Part shown: positions 1 to 12,300 of the stretch, piece after piece
How the letters are laid out: each line of letters begins with the position of its first letter
How positions within the stretch are numbered: the stretch's first letter is position 1
Origin: Nomia melanderi
Taxonomy: Eukaryota; Arthropoda; Insecta; Hymenoptera; Halictidae
Reading direction: 5' to 3'
Assembly: GCF_051020985.1 (NCBI RefSeq)
Contig: NC_135009.1
Location: 12,780,606 to 12,844,605 of the forward strand
DNA: 64,000 nucleotides
Translations under genes and position numbers: made by a program
Notes under the pieces: generated by a model
The model's database searches: none
The model's input: only the letters and a program-made list of their open reading frames with translations
Told to the model about the DNA's origin: nothing

Positions 1-540
1 ACACGTATTCGCAAAGAGTCTTACGTGAAAAAACAGGTGAAGCCCTACACGCCTTCGCCGACGCCGTCACCGAACGCTACTCGCAATCGTCGTTGTGAAC
101 CGTTAACAAACATAAACGGAGAAAATGATAAACCGTACTATCTTCGATACACGTGTACGCGCCTGTACAGGGTCCCGCAAGTATCTTCGTTATTGCTTTC
201 CTAAAACATCCGCGAGCACGCGTTGAAACGTCGAGAACAGGGAACGAGGGACACGCGGTTTCTTCGTTAATTACCGAGCGAAATGGTTTAACAACTATGC
301 GTCCCGATGAAGAGTATCTCGGTCCGTCGAGACAGCACTTATATCTTCATATATAATATGTATATTTATATACTAATAAAAATCACGATGAACTTCCGTA
401 TTCTTCGTCTCTTTACAAACGTTATATCACCTAATGGAAATTTGTACACAGATTTTCATAGAAGATTTCTCTCTTACTTACACACGCCCGCTACGCGAAT
501 CGTCGTTCTCGTCGGTTTGGCTTCGCGTTTCGACCGACGC
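1..540. other. flank downstream of ham; no gene recognised
   Basis: AT-rich in the 340-420 segment and otherwise mixed. Short open frames occur on both strands but have no recognisable motifs. It may be distal 3' UTR or intergenic DNA. Confidence 0.4.
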
Positions 541-1391
541 GCTTCGAACCCAGATTTATTATCATTCCGGAATAGATACCTCTATTCTCCCGATAACCTA
601 ACCGAGCTAAAATCCTCTTCCGTATCCTGGTACGCGAAGGATCGCGACGATCGACCTACCCTCTAAAAAAAGAAACGAACTTCCGCCATCGACCGGTCTT
701 CCCAGTTTCTTCCGGGTGTCGAACACCCTGTTTTCGTTTGTTACATCGGTTACATCGGTTTGCGCGAACGCCGCTGAAAGAGGACTGTCGAGTTTTAGAG
801 AACCGAACCTCCGACGAACGCTGCTCCGTTCTGAGACCGCTCTCCGTCCACTGCGCAAAGTAACTTCGTCGCGAATAAATAATACTACGAGGGGCTGGCT
901 CGCGGGGGTTCCGGACCTGGGGAATAGGTCAAGATCAGAGGACTCGAACGATTATCAATTACGCGCGCGTGTAGAACGAAAACGAGCCTGTAGGAACTAC
1001 GCTACGGAGCAGCTCTCCCTTAACGATCGCGCGAGAGAAACGGGCTCTGCTTCGGTCTTCGCCGCGTTTTCGCTCCCGAGGTGCAAAACCAACAGAAATA
1101 GAGACGTGGGACGTAAAGAACGGATCCGATCCGAGGATACTTAAGAATTACTCGCGAAATCACTCTTAAATCGTCTCTACTCGAGTATCGAGTACCATCG
1201 AGTACCAGCAAGTATGCATTCACTATGAATAACTTCGACCACGACCGAGCCTACCTATGATTCGAAACAAAAGAAAAAAAAGGGAAAGTTACATCGAGAC
1301 GAACATCCTCGTGAGAGTCTCACGTGTCGCTAAAGTGGCCTCTCGTTTTTCAAACGAGACGCCTCGCTCGACGCGCGCGTCCACCTATGGG
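541..1391 (-). other. ham: ham 3' UTR (extent inferred)
   Basis: This region lies downstream of the ham stop codon. It has no conserved coding content on either strand that I can recognise. A short imperfect repeat of TCGAGTA lies at about 1179-1212. The end is set at the first AATAAA on the minus strand (555-560); a longer UTR running out of the window is possible. Confidence 0.4.
555..560 (-). terminator. candidate poly(A) signal AATAAA for ham
   Basis: TTTATT on the plus strand reads AATAAA on the minus strand, about 830 nt downstream of the ham stop. It is the only canonical hexamer I found on this strand between the stop and this point. A T/G-rich downstream element was not clearly seen. 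Confidence 0.35.
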
Positions 1392-3383
1392 CTATGTCGA
1401 TATCTCGATCACCGGTTCGGCCGTGTTGTTATTCAGCAGCTCCTGCTTCTCCCTCAGCTTCAGATCGTACTGCGGGGGAGGAGTGGCCTCTTTCGCGTCC
1501 GCGGGAGACAGGCCATCGGCGTCGTCCAGCGGAGACACTCCTTCCTCGCTGTCCTCGTCCTCGTCGTACTCGGCCTCCATCTTGGACTCGTGTATCTCGT
1601 GCAGTCTGCTCGGCAGATAGGCAGGATGATGGGGCAACCCGTAGCCAGCTTCTCCGCCGTAGGTCACTTTACCCATGAACGACCTGATCTCGTCGAAGTA
1701 CGTGTCCTCGCGTTCGTTCTCGTTGCTGCTGCCAGGCGAGTCGGCGACCGACACCACGCCGCTGCCGTCGTCGGCCTCGTGCTTCTTCAAGTGTCTGTCC
1801 AGGTTCGTCTGCTGTCCGAAACACCTCTCGCAGAGTGGGCACTTGAACGGCCGCTGCTTGTCGTGGATGTTCCGCACGTGTCTCTGGAGGTTGCTCGAGA
1901 TGCTGAAGGATCTCTCGCAGTACTTGCACTTGTAGGGCTGCTCGCCGGTGTGCGTGCGCAGGTGTCTGGTCAGGTTGGCCGACCTGGGGAACACTTTGCC
2001 GCAGAACTTGCATGAGTAGCGATCCTTCATCTTGCCGTGGGCGTGGTGATGATGGTGGTGGTGATGCGGCGCGATCACAGCCTCTTGGAACGGCTTCACG
2101 CCGGGGAATGGTCCCAGCGGCGGCCTGGCGAGCAGGTCGAATCCACCGCTGCCTGGCCTAGCTCCGCTGAGCCCGTTCATGAGCGTCCCTAAAAAAGGAA
2201 GACCCCGCGGTGGCCCGAACGGCGGCAGCGGCGGTAGCAATCTAGATTCGGGAGCGGCGCTCCCGGGAGGCGGCGGGCCGCCTGGGAAACCGGGGAAGGC
2301 GCCGGTAGGCCCGCGATACATCGCCTCGAGGAACATGGGGTGGATCGGTCTGGGGTAAGCCATGTGCGGCGGCGTGTTGGCAGGTGGCTGCTCGGCGGAC
2401 AGGCTGGTTCTCAGATGCGGACTGCTGGGCACGTCCTTGGGATCGACTTCTATCGGCGGCGCGGTCTCTTCCTCGTGTTTCGGAGGATCCGGGGGCGGCG
2501 GAGCTTCCTCCATCGGCGGCGGTATCGGAGAAGGGCTGTGGCTCTTTCTCTCGGTGACGTTGGGATGATTCAGCTTCTGCTTCTTCGTTTGGACTCTGAG
2601 GTCCAGAGGCTGGTCCGTCGTCTCCTCGTTCGCGGTTGACGAGACTAAGTCAGGGTCCATCTCCTTCTCGTTGGTCCTGTTGATCTTCCGCTTCTTCGAA
2701 GGGTCGTCATCGCTGTCCGGTGTGGGTTGGACGGGTGGTCTGGCCGGCGAGGGCCTGAACGAAGATGTAGCTTCCTCCCCTGTCGACGGGGATACTTTAC
2801 TGTGTTGCGGTAGCACTCTCGGCGGCGTGAAACGCTCTTTCTTTGGGCTGTCGCTTCGTTTCTCGGCTTCTTCGACCTTCGGTGGAAACAAGAGGGGAGT
2901 GTTCAGGAAGTTCGGCGCGTTCGGGAAGATTCCTGGGTAGGGGCCCATCAGGCTAGGCGGGTAGAAAGGTAAACCCCCTGGCAAGCTGACCGGAGGGCGA
3001 GGGTAGACGAGGAACGGGCTGTGCGCCGAGGTCGGCAACTGCGGCATGGCTCCGGGTGGGCCGGACGGCGGCGTTGAGTCACAGAATCGCTTATGCTTCG
3101 ACAGAGATGTTACCGTACTGAAGGATTGCCCGCATTTAACGCACTTAATCTGCATGCGACAATCCGCGTGCATGCGCTTGTGCCGGCAAAGGTTCGAGAA
3201 CTGCGTGTACGCCTTGAAACACACCTCGCACTGGAACGGTTTCACGCTGCTGTGGATGTGGGTGTGCTGCTTCAGGCCGGAGCTCGTCGCGAACGTCTTG
3301 CCGCACTCGGTGCACGCGTGACTCCTCGCGCCCACGTGATGCGTCCGGATGTGACGCTGGAGGTTGGACGGGTCGGTGAAGAC
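1392..3383 (-). CDS. ham: ham last coding exon: zinc fingers 3 (rest) to 9, CtBP motif, stop codon
   Basis: This exon encodes residues 376-1038 and ends in TAG at 1394-1392. The acceptor CAG lies at 3386-3384, so the exon opens in phase 0 with VFTDPSNLQRH, completing finger 3. C2H2 fingers follow: finger 4 (C399/C402), finger 5 (C427/C430), and finger 6 of CCHC type (C456/C459, H472, C476). A proline-rich linker carries KKRK (605-608, likely nuclear localisation) and PLDLR (634-638), a PxDLx-type CtBP site. An eight-histidine run precedes fingers 7-9 (C833/C836, C861/C864, C890/C893), which are joined by TGEQPYK and DKQRPFK linkers. The tail is acidic (EYDEDEDSEEG). In vertebrate EVI1 the proximal and distal finger sets bind different DNA sites; binding here is inferred. 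Translation runs open upstream of 3335 to the acceptor, so no start lies here. Confidence 0.95.
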   Translation of the reverse strand, partial: VFTDPSNLQRHIRTHHVGARSHACTECGKTFATSSGLKQHTHIHSSVKPFQCEVCFKAYTQFSNLCRHKRMHADCRMQIKCVKCGQSFSTVTSLSKHKRFCDSTPPSGPPGAMPQLPTSAHSPFLVYPRPPVSLPGGLPFYPPSLMGPYPGIFPNAPNFLNTPLLFPPKVEEAEKRSDSPKKERFTPPRVLPQHSKVSPSTGEEATSSFRPSPARPPVQPTPDSDDDPSKKRKINRTNEKEMDPDLVSSTANEETTDQPLDLRVQTKKQKLNHPNVTERKSHSPSPIPPPMEEAPPPPDPPKHEEETAPPIEVDPKDVPSSPHLRTSLSAEQPPANTPPHMAYPRPIHPMFLEAMYRGPTGAFPGFPGGPPPPGSAAPESRLLPPLPPFGPPRGLPFLGTLMNGLSGARPGSGGFDLLARPPLGPFPGVKPFQEAVIAPHHHHHHHHAHGKMKDRYSCKFCGKVFPRSANLTRHLRTHTGEQPYKCKYCERSFSISSNLQRHVRNIHDKQRPFKCPLCERCFGQQTNLDRHLKKHEADDGSGVVSVADSPGSSNENEREDTYFDEIRSFMGKVTYGGEAGYGLPHHPAYLPSRLHEIHESKMEAEYDEDEDSEEGVSPLDDADGLSPADAKEATPPPQYDLKLREKQELLNNNTAEPVIEIST

Positions 3384-6300
3384 CTGCGGATTGTCCGACT
3401 GTTAGCGAAACTTTGAAGATGTTACTCTGTGGGGTGGACGTGTCGGGTTAGGTCGCGGCCGAGGCGGATGTGATACTTACCTTCGGACAGTTCTCGCAAG
3501 GATAGTTGCGCAGGTCCCCGTGGACGATGGCACGGTGGCGAACGAGCAGCGGCCGCCAGGCGTACGCGCGCGGACAGCTGTCGCAGCGATGCTGTTCCGC
3601 CGGGTATCTGTGACAGGTCACCAAGTGGTTGTCCAATCTGCAAAGAAGATCGCCCGATGAGAAAACACATCGATACCCGAGGTTCCGCCGAGAGGATCGA
3701 GTTCGACACACTACCGGCTGGCTTTCCCGCGTTCGACGGATCTTCGAACTGAACACCGAACAGGCTACGATCTAAGGCACACCGTTACCTACGACGAAAG
3801 CTTCGCGGGATTCTCGCCGATCCGATCGCGATGGGATCTCGCGGAGGTCTCCTCGCGAGACGCTTCAGATGTAATCGATCCAGGGCGGCGCACCGGCGAA
3901 GACCGCGCTCGGTGCAGTCGTGGATGATGACTAAGTGACTCCGGTAGCGCGGCGGCGGACAACCTCTCGCGTAATAACGGTCACACGCCCGCCAGTCCCG
4001 AGGAAGAGGGTGGTCATCGGGGGCCGTTAGTGCACACGAACGCGCCGCTTACCGTTCACCGGGGGTGTCGCGAGGCGGCGGGCGGCCGCGCACGGGTTAT
4101 GGTCACAGGATGTGCCATGGTGTGTGCCGGCATTGATTTTACACCCTCGAACACACGTGTCGCGTGAAACCTATTCGTGGTGAGATAGTAGGCCCACGGT
4201 GACGGTGCGCCGTGCCAGATGAGCTGCGGGCACGCGACGCCTTCGATGATGCATAAGGGGGTGGCTCGATGCAACCGAATGCGGATCTCGCGCGTACTTT
4301 ATGCGCCACAACAGGTGACTCTGCCGGCCGACCGAGCCGCACGGAAGCCGCTGGTGTTGCGGCTTGTCAGAGAACCGGGAAACTGATGCCGGAACCGAAC
4401 GAAATGGATGGTCGAACTTGGACCGAGCGATAACTCGGCCGATTCCATCGAGAAAACTGCGCTCCATTTAGCGCGGTGGTCCAGAAACCGATCGGTTCGG
4501 TCGGTCGCCGATCTCGGATTCGCGATTCTATTTTTTAACTTCACTCGAATGCACGAGTCTAAATGCTGTTCGATTCGTTGTGTAATAGGTCCGATTACGA
4601 TCGTAGAAATGACTTGGAACTCGACGGATACTCGGGTACGCGAGGAATATTTATTTCCAATTAAAAGATCCAGGCTTCGATAAGTAATCAAAGCAACACG
4701 TGCTGCGCGATTTGTCGGTTCGTTCGTCGAATCGTGGGAAGGAATCAGTAACGTCAATTTCCATATGGCAGTCACATCGGTCAAGTATTTGACTTTTCGT
4801 TTAATGGCGCGGCGCAAACACCGCCGACCCCTGAAAAAGCGACCGGCCCCGCGTAGTTACCCCTCGAAACGGTTCGCGTGCTCGGGACCCTTCTTTTTGA
4901 GCAGTGCGCAACTAACGCTCAGATTTCGAGTGGATAACGTGCCGCTTGTTCCAGTATTTTGTCGAATAATGAATAATTTAACCGTGAACTCTAGCTCTGC
5001 AAGATTCAATGGATCCGTTTCTCAAAGTCGGAACAACGGAGTTTAAAGGACTGCGCTCTGTACGATCGAAACCGCCGAAGTCGTTTCGATGTCACCGTAT
5101 GAGTTTCGGAATCATTCCCCAGCGATTCGATACAAAGATCGTACAACGGCGCGTTATGAATTCTTTACGAGTCGCACAATGTATCTGTCGTCCGATCGAC
5201 GGTAAAGCGATCCCTCGCGTAACGCAACGCGAGAACGTAATGACCAGGTTTTTTCTAGTTATAATGTCATGAATATCCATAGAGTAGAAAATGTTAATCT
5301 CGTTTCGTTCGATCGCCAGCCGGGTAGTTAGCGAGAAAGAGAAAATCCTGATAGGAGAATCGAGGGTACTCACAGCTCGATGTCTTGAAACGGTTTGTCG
5401 CAGACGGTGCACCTGGTCTCGCCCTCCTCCTCGTCCTCTTTATCCTCGTCGACGGTTCCGCTGTGTTGCGAAGCTGCAAGCACAAAGAAGAAAAGGCTCG
5501 TGAAACAACGCTGGCCGCCGGGAGACAGGGTGGAAGTCGTAATTCCGCTCCAGTTTGTGACGGGCTGCGGCTCTATAAATTACACCCCCGAGAACGATGA
5601 TACGTGACCCGTCGCGGTGCGAGCGAATTACGTGATCGAGAACCACACCGAGGGCCAGAGCGGAGAGTGGCGTGACAAGTGGACGCCGGGATTGTTGCTG
5701 AATTATTAAATCAAAACGGTATCGTTTTATCTGCGCGGCGAGGAGCTCGATGCGCCCGCGACGGCTATCACGAACCCGTATTCTTTTTTCTCTTCGCCCG
5801 GAGAACACGCTCGGAGAACGTTCTTCGCGTACCTGTACGTTATCCTGCGTAAATTCCAACGGAATTCGGGTCACTGTTAAGAAACTCGGTTACTGGAATG
5901 CACGACTCGGTCGAAGTCAACTCTGTTTCGATACGGTGTCTTCGATTGTGGCTTCAACGGCAGAACGGAGCACAGATCGTGACCGCGCGAATGACACTGT
6001 ACAACTAAACACTGTTTCCTCTTGCTAATCAGCCACGATACTGTGACGAGCGAAGACAATAGACATATTGATGCACTAGGTGGCAACATTGCTCGCAAGC
6101 GAAAATGCGAAGGGGGTGTAAGGGACCGCTTCCCATTGGTACAAGCTAAGTCGGAGGCTAGCCAATCGCAGGTAAGCGACCGCTTGCCCCCTGTGGTCTC
6201 TCTTTCCCCCCGTGCGATGAAAACAACGCAGGTAGAATCAGGAACCCGTAAACGAGGCGGTAGAGATATTTTAATTTTAATATCAACAACGGATCCATTG

Positions 6301-9300
6301 AATCTAGAATTTTTGCTAATTCGTAACTATCTTTTACCTTTCGAAATAGAATGACGGTTGGGGGAATAGTTGTACGATTTATCGAGATTGAAGGTCGAAC
6401 GAACATTCCTTTGACAAAGGAAACAGATTTATTGGGTTTATTTGGAAGGTGTTTATAGATTTGATCGAATATTAGCCAAACGATCGGCGAAATCGAAACG
6501 ACATCCGTCCTCTAACGGTTATTTAAATCTGTCGCTACACTTGTCCCGACCATATGGTCGAACGATGGCCCCCAACGGACCTTCATGGGAACCGGGCACA
6601 GCCCCTACGCCACCAACTACGCCCCACGCCGCGAACCAACCCCCTCCCCCCATAGAACGTTAATCGTTCCTCCATCCACGACTAATTTGAAGCGGCAGGA
6701 CGTGAACTTAAACAATCAAAGATGCGGTCGGCCTCGTGATCGGCTTAACGGGGTCAACTAAGCTGCCACCGAAAAAGCCAGGTACACGTAAACAATAGGA
6801 AAATCCATAAATTAAAAAACCAAGGGACAACCGATCGGACAAGGAATATGTGACTTCCGCAGAGGTTAACTTGGGAAACCTTCATCGAGGATTAAACAGA
6901 AGTAAACTTTTTAAGACGCTTAGCAGGTATCTTCGTTTCATTATTGAGCGCCCGTGTTTTTGAGTTTTCGAATTGAGGAATTAAAATGCTCCCGAAGGTA
7001 AGGGACCCATTGACTCTTTGCGGACGAAGACCCTTAAAAGTACAGAAAACTAGCAACGCATGTGTGCTTAAATGATGAAAGAAAAGAGGATTATACGATA
7101 ATCTCTCGATGTTCGAGTAATTAAGTCGTTCGTTTGCAATTTAGGTTTCCAAATATGAACATTCCTTCACGCCGAAATGTCGGCGTTCCTCTGCAAACGG
7201 TTAATCTTCGGCTGTGGGCTACGAAAAAAAAGCCGGCGTTAGATTGTGGAAAGTCAACAGGTGGGGTCAACCGGCTACACCCCCTGCAGACGCGTCAGTT
7301 GGTGGTTGCATGGGAAAAAGTAACGGAAATCAATGTTTCCGTGACATCGCGAGGCACCGGGATCCAAGCAGATACCCAGAAGAATTCGAGCGAATCGTCC
7401 GGCACAGTCGGTGCGCGACCGAGCACCGGTAATTCCGTACGCTCTAACCGGTGAGCTCTCCAACGAAACGAAATGTTAATCCGCCCCCCAACGTTTCCAG
7501 TAACGGCGCGATGCAAATAATTCACCGTATAGGCGAACAAAATTGCGTGTTGCAGAATGTTAGATGAGCCTACGCGATACTTCGCTTGATTGATAGTAAA
7601 AGGCAGGAAATTATAATATTAAATATCAGATTAGGTCAGAATCGTGCACGCATTTTCTCCGACTCATTCTCCGGCAACCCCCTTTATAAATAAACTCTTG
7701 ACATTCCGCATTTGCAACCACGCGCTCTAGATTTACGCCTCGAACCGTCGCGAGCGCGCAATTTTCCCTGATTCCTCGCGGATCGCTCGAACCTCGGAAC
7801 CTAACAATTTCGTGTTTCGTGACACGAAGCTCTTACAATATTGACAATATACCTTCAAAAATGCACAATTCCTCGCGCGAGATATTCTTACAAAACAGCA
7901 TCAACGCTTCAAAATTCTACAGTCCCGAAACCTTACAAAATCTCAAATCAAAGTCTCTAAGATTAAAAAATCCACTATGTCATCTTACCTAACTACATCT
8001 CCCGGCATTTATCCCACGAGGGGTCCACGGGGAATGCCTCGGAACACGGAGTCAAACGTCAAACAGGACGTGTCATTAGTCCGATGAATCAGATAGGGCT
8101 GCGACGCGTTACGCATTTTCACCCGCCCGCCGCGCGCGTGCCACCCCCTCGGAAAACAGCGTCGCGTGCCCTTTTATGCGCGGATACCCCTTTTTTTCAT
8201 GCTGTACCCTTTTTTCCTCTCTCCGTTGTAGTCCTGTGTGCGGAGGTCGCCCCTGAGGCCAGGTTACGCGCGTGTTAATCGACAATACCAGGCCATAAAT
8301 TATCCGCGACCCTAAATAGAGCCATCCAGAGCGAGATGCGCCCCCGTGGAACGAGAAGCTGCGGGGACGCTCGGCGGAAAAACCGGGCGCCGCGAAAAAT
8401 CAAAACCATAACTCACGTTAACTGCCGTCGCCAGTTGCATCTACGCCCCCCGATGCACGAGCGACGCGCGGCGTGGTTTACCGAATCGTCGGGAAAAATG
8501 CGTCTGTCCCGGGATCATAAAACGTATGGCTTGTCATTCCGACCGTGCAACTAGCGTTCCTGCCGAGCGAGCGCACGTTCGGGAATAGCGTTCCGTTCGG
8601 AGCGTTTCAATTTCGGCCGATCCAAACAACCGGATGGAAATGAAATTGCATTCGCGACAACGGCTCGCCGAGTCGCTGATCCAGTTTGTTCGGCGTCCAC
8701 CGTCGCGAGCGTGCAACAAAAAAGCGTTGTAATCGAATGATTTCATCGACGGGAGGGATTCGGTCGCCATTTTAATGCGGTCGCATGCATACGCGACCCT
8801 GTGTTAAAGCGATTCCCTTCGCTCTCCGTCGCTCTGCCTTTTCTCCGTCTCTCTCCGGCGGGGGAAAAAATGATCCGCTCAAGGGTAACAGGGCAGAGGC
8901 ATCCCTCGCAAGGGTTGGACAGGGTGCACCGTTTGTTTGACATCATTATTCTCGCAACGCGCACCAGCTTGCCGGAGATTTCACGTGAAAATGGATCAAC
9001 GACAACGCCGTTGTGCCGTTTCCGCGTACTTTATAGGCGGCACTTTTTTCTCGCTTATTAGAAACCCTCGGGGGAGAGTTCACGAGGGTGGAACGGCGGA
9101 GCTCGGAGCCGGAGTTAGAGTCTTGTTATCCGATGGAAACCCGATTGGAACAATCGAAACGGGAAAGCGGATGTGGCTGCGAGTCTTGAGCGGTTTTAAA
9201 GATAAATAGGGATAATTACTAACTATCCGGCGACGGGGTTCCTGCGATACACTATTGTCTAACTGCCGTTGAACAGTTTTATTTAGCATCGGTCCTGTTG

Positions 9301-12300
9301 CCCGCAGTAAACGTGTTTAAACAAGTCGTGCCGCTTGACTGAACAATTGATCGATCCCAGATACTCATACGGGAATTTCCCTAATTATGAATAAACATTC
9401 GTCGGGACCGTTGGAGGCCGCACTTCCGGGTGGGGGACCGCGCCTGTCGGCCGCAGGTTTGTCCCCCCGCGCTGAAGATAATTTACAACGAACGAAATCT
9501 TTGAAATTTTAATTGGCCCCGGGGTGGCGGCGATTTAATTAAGGAGCCGGGCCACGCCGCTGTCTTCTGTCCTCCCGGAGACGTTTACGAGCCACCGGAA
9601 TTACGGAGGAAAAATCGTCGGCGTATTAACGGTGAGGGAGAGAGAGGGGCAGACATCGCGCCGAACTTCGACAATAATCCTGGTTTTAATTACCGCGACA
9701 TCTGGGTGTCGCTTATAAACCCCGTCTAATCTCCGCCCAGCACTGATCCGGATTTTGACCATCGCGCAGGAGTTACAACCAGATAATTGTCGCACAACCA
9801 GGCACCTAGGCCAACCGACCCCTCTCGCTGGCGTCCCCGCTCCGGATATATATTTCCCGCGACTCGTAATGAAACTCGGAGATGGATCGCCGGCGTGTTC
9901 GTCGTTTCAAATTTCGAATTTCTGTGTAACCGAGTCTCTGTTGTCGCCGTTGCAAGCGGGGCTATGGTTTCATTCGTGGACAACGAGCATTTCCTGCAAG
10001 TCGGTACTGCTTCGAGAGTAACGATGGATCCGACTGTTCTCTCGGATAGTCACCTTTAACGTATTTGTGTCAAATGTTCACGAAAGTAGTTCAACGGTAC
10101 CACTGGATGGGTCAAAATGAAATATTCACGATTCCTTTCTTCTCGGATATTCGAAAGCTAATGCTTGGAATCAGTAGAGAAATTGATTTAGCAAAACACG
10201 AACTACATTGCATATCAATTGAAGTCTCTAAGTAAATTATTAAAATAAGAGCAATGAACTGCGTGAAGAAACGAGAAATGAGTCATTTTGTAACGTAATT
10301 ACAGCAGTAATGTAAACGTGCAAAACCGTGAACATGTGTTTTACCTTATGTGGCAGTTGTAAATGCGAGCGATAGTTTGGGAGCGGGTCGCTGGCTTAGA
10401 AACAAGCACCTGACCCTATTAATAATGTAATGATTGTCAACAAACATAGTTTTGAGGTATCTCTACCAACATTGATCTAACCTCTCACAATAGTTGCAGT
10501 ATTTACTTTCTACAGAGAAATTTCAAAAAGGAAATTTTACTGCTCGGTAGTTCAGTATTAAGACACATTTACTTTAAAACAGATTGTTTAATAGCGGCAG
10601 CTTTATAACTTGCCATAGGTTTGATCTCCAATAGACTAACTACCTAGCAACTCACAATAACTTTACTCTCAAACAAACATCTGCTTGAACCCTCGATAAC
10701 TTTGCTCTGAGACAATCAACTCAACTCACGATAGGTTTAGACCGAGATAAACACGCTTAACCTAGCTTAGCCCTCTATGGGCCGAATTTTTGTTCACGAT
10801 TATAACAAAACCTACGCAGTACAAACTTAACAAACATCCACATACGAATACGAATTAACAATGTATTCAATAGTTTCCATAATTTTACCAGACGAATATA
10901 TTTCGTAATTTTCAAGTTACAATGATGTTAAACTTTCACGGCTGAGCGTATAAAAGTCCCAGTTAACCGATCACTTCATCTTATTCGCCACTTTGAGTGT
11001 AAAATGAAATAAATCAGCAAGATGCCAATATACTGATATGCGAGTTCAAAGTTACATAGGCCCACAGAGGGTTAACTCACGGAAGTAGCGAAACGGCGAC
11101 GAACGAGTGCCTTTCCCGTTTATTGGTCGAATCGGGTCGCCGCTCCCCCCTCCCGAAGGGATGTTTTATAACGAAATTTAAAGCGGCACGAGGCCGGCAC
11201 GCCGCACACGGTCGGAACGCCTCTATCACAAGATAATCAGCGTTCATTACTGAACGGGACAGGGGTTAATACGCAACGGCCGGCCAGGTGAATCACGCCA
11301 GAATCACGGGTGCATGACGGCGGACAGTCCGTGCAGTCAACGATTCACGATTTACCTACCCCCCGCCCTGTCCCTCGCATCAGCGGCAACAACGATTCCC
11401 GAAGACACCTGCCCACACCCCCGACATATTCCGACTCGCACGATCGCGATGCCGGCGAGCGAGCGCGCACGAGTCAGCGCGATGCGTATCGGCCTGAAAA
11501 GCCGTAAAGCCAGCTTGCCACCGGCGTCGACCAATCGGCTGTATTACAGCGGGTTCGATTATCTCTCCGATCGTCGCGCGTTTCCGTTCGAAGCGTCAGT
11601 TGTTCGACGCGTTGCAATCTATGCCATCGAAATTAACCCGTTTTTATCGATCTCCGACGATCTCTCGGGAACACGAGAGCTAATTATATTGATACGACTC
11701 GACGTCTTTTGATTATATTAATTGTGCTGGTTTAATCCTTCGCGGACGAAGATTCTTTGAAGCATACGAAACCTGCGGATTCTGCAAATTCGATGCTGAA
11801 TGCTTGAATAATAGAGAATAAAGAAACTATGTACTGATTTCTTGCTGTTGAAGCAGTTAAATCACTTATTTGCAGTTTGCTATTCCAAACATGAAAGTTT
11901 GATCCGGCAAAATGTCGACATTCGTCCGCAAAGGGTTAACGGACCGTTAACCCTTTGCACTCGACAGAACCTCAGACTGTTTGCTTCGCAGAATGATTAT
12001 AGAAATAGGAAACATTCAAATAGAATAGTTCTGCGTGGAACCGTTGGAAGCGACATGATCGTGAATAGTTAAGGGAAATAATATTTGCGAGAATGATGTA
12101 TAAAATGACGCCGAAAGAGAGACGAAAGAGTTATAACGAGATAAGAGTGAGGCAGAGTCTAAGCAGTAAGAGTAGTTTGTACAGCAAGTCTATGTAATTT
12201 ACCCACAACAACCTTACAGATGTAATCGTTATTGTAAACGAGAATGTACGTAACGAGAAATATTGTTGAGCAGAAGGGTTACTATCGAGATTCGCGTGGG

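Noticed and set aside
1257..2015. 252-codon plus-strand open frame over the ham last exon
   Set aside because: It is the antisense shadow of the zinc-finger exon; its composition follows from the coding strand.
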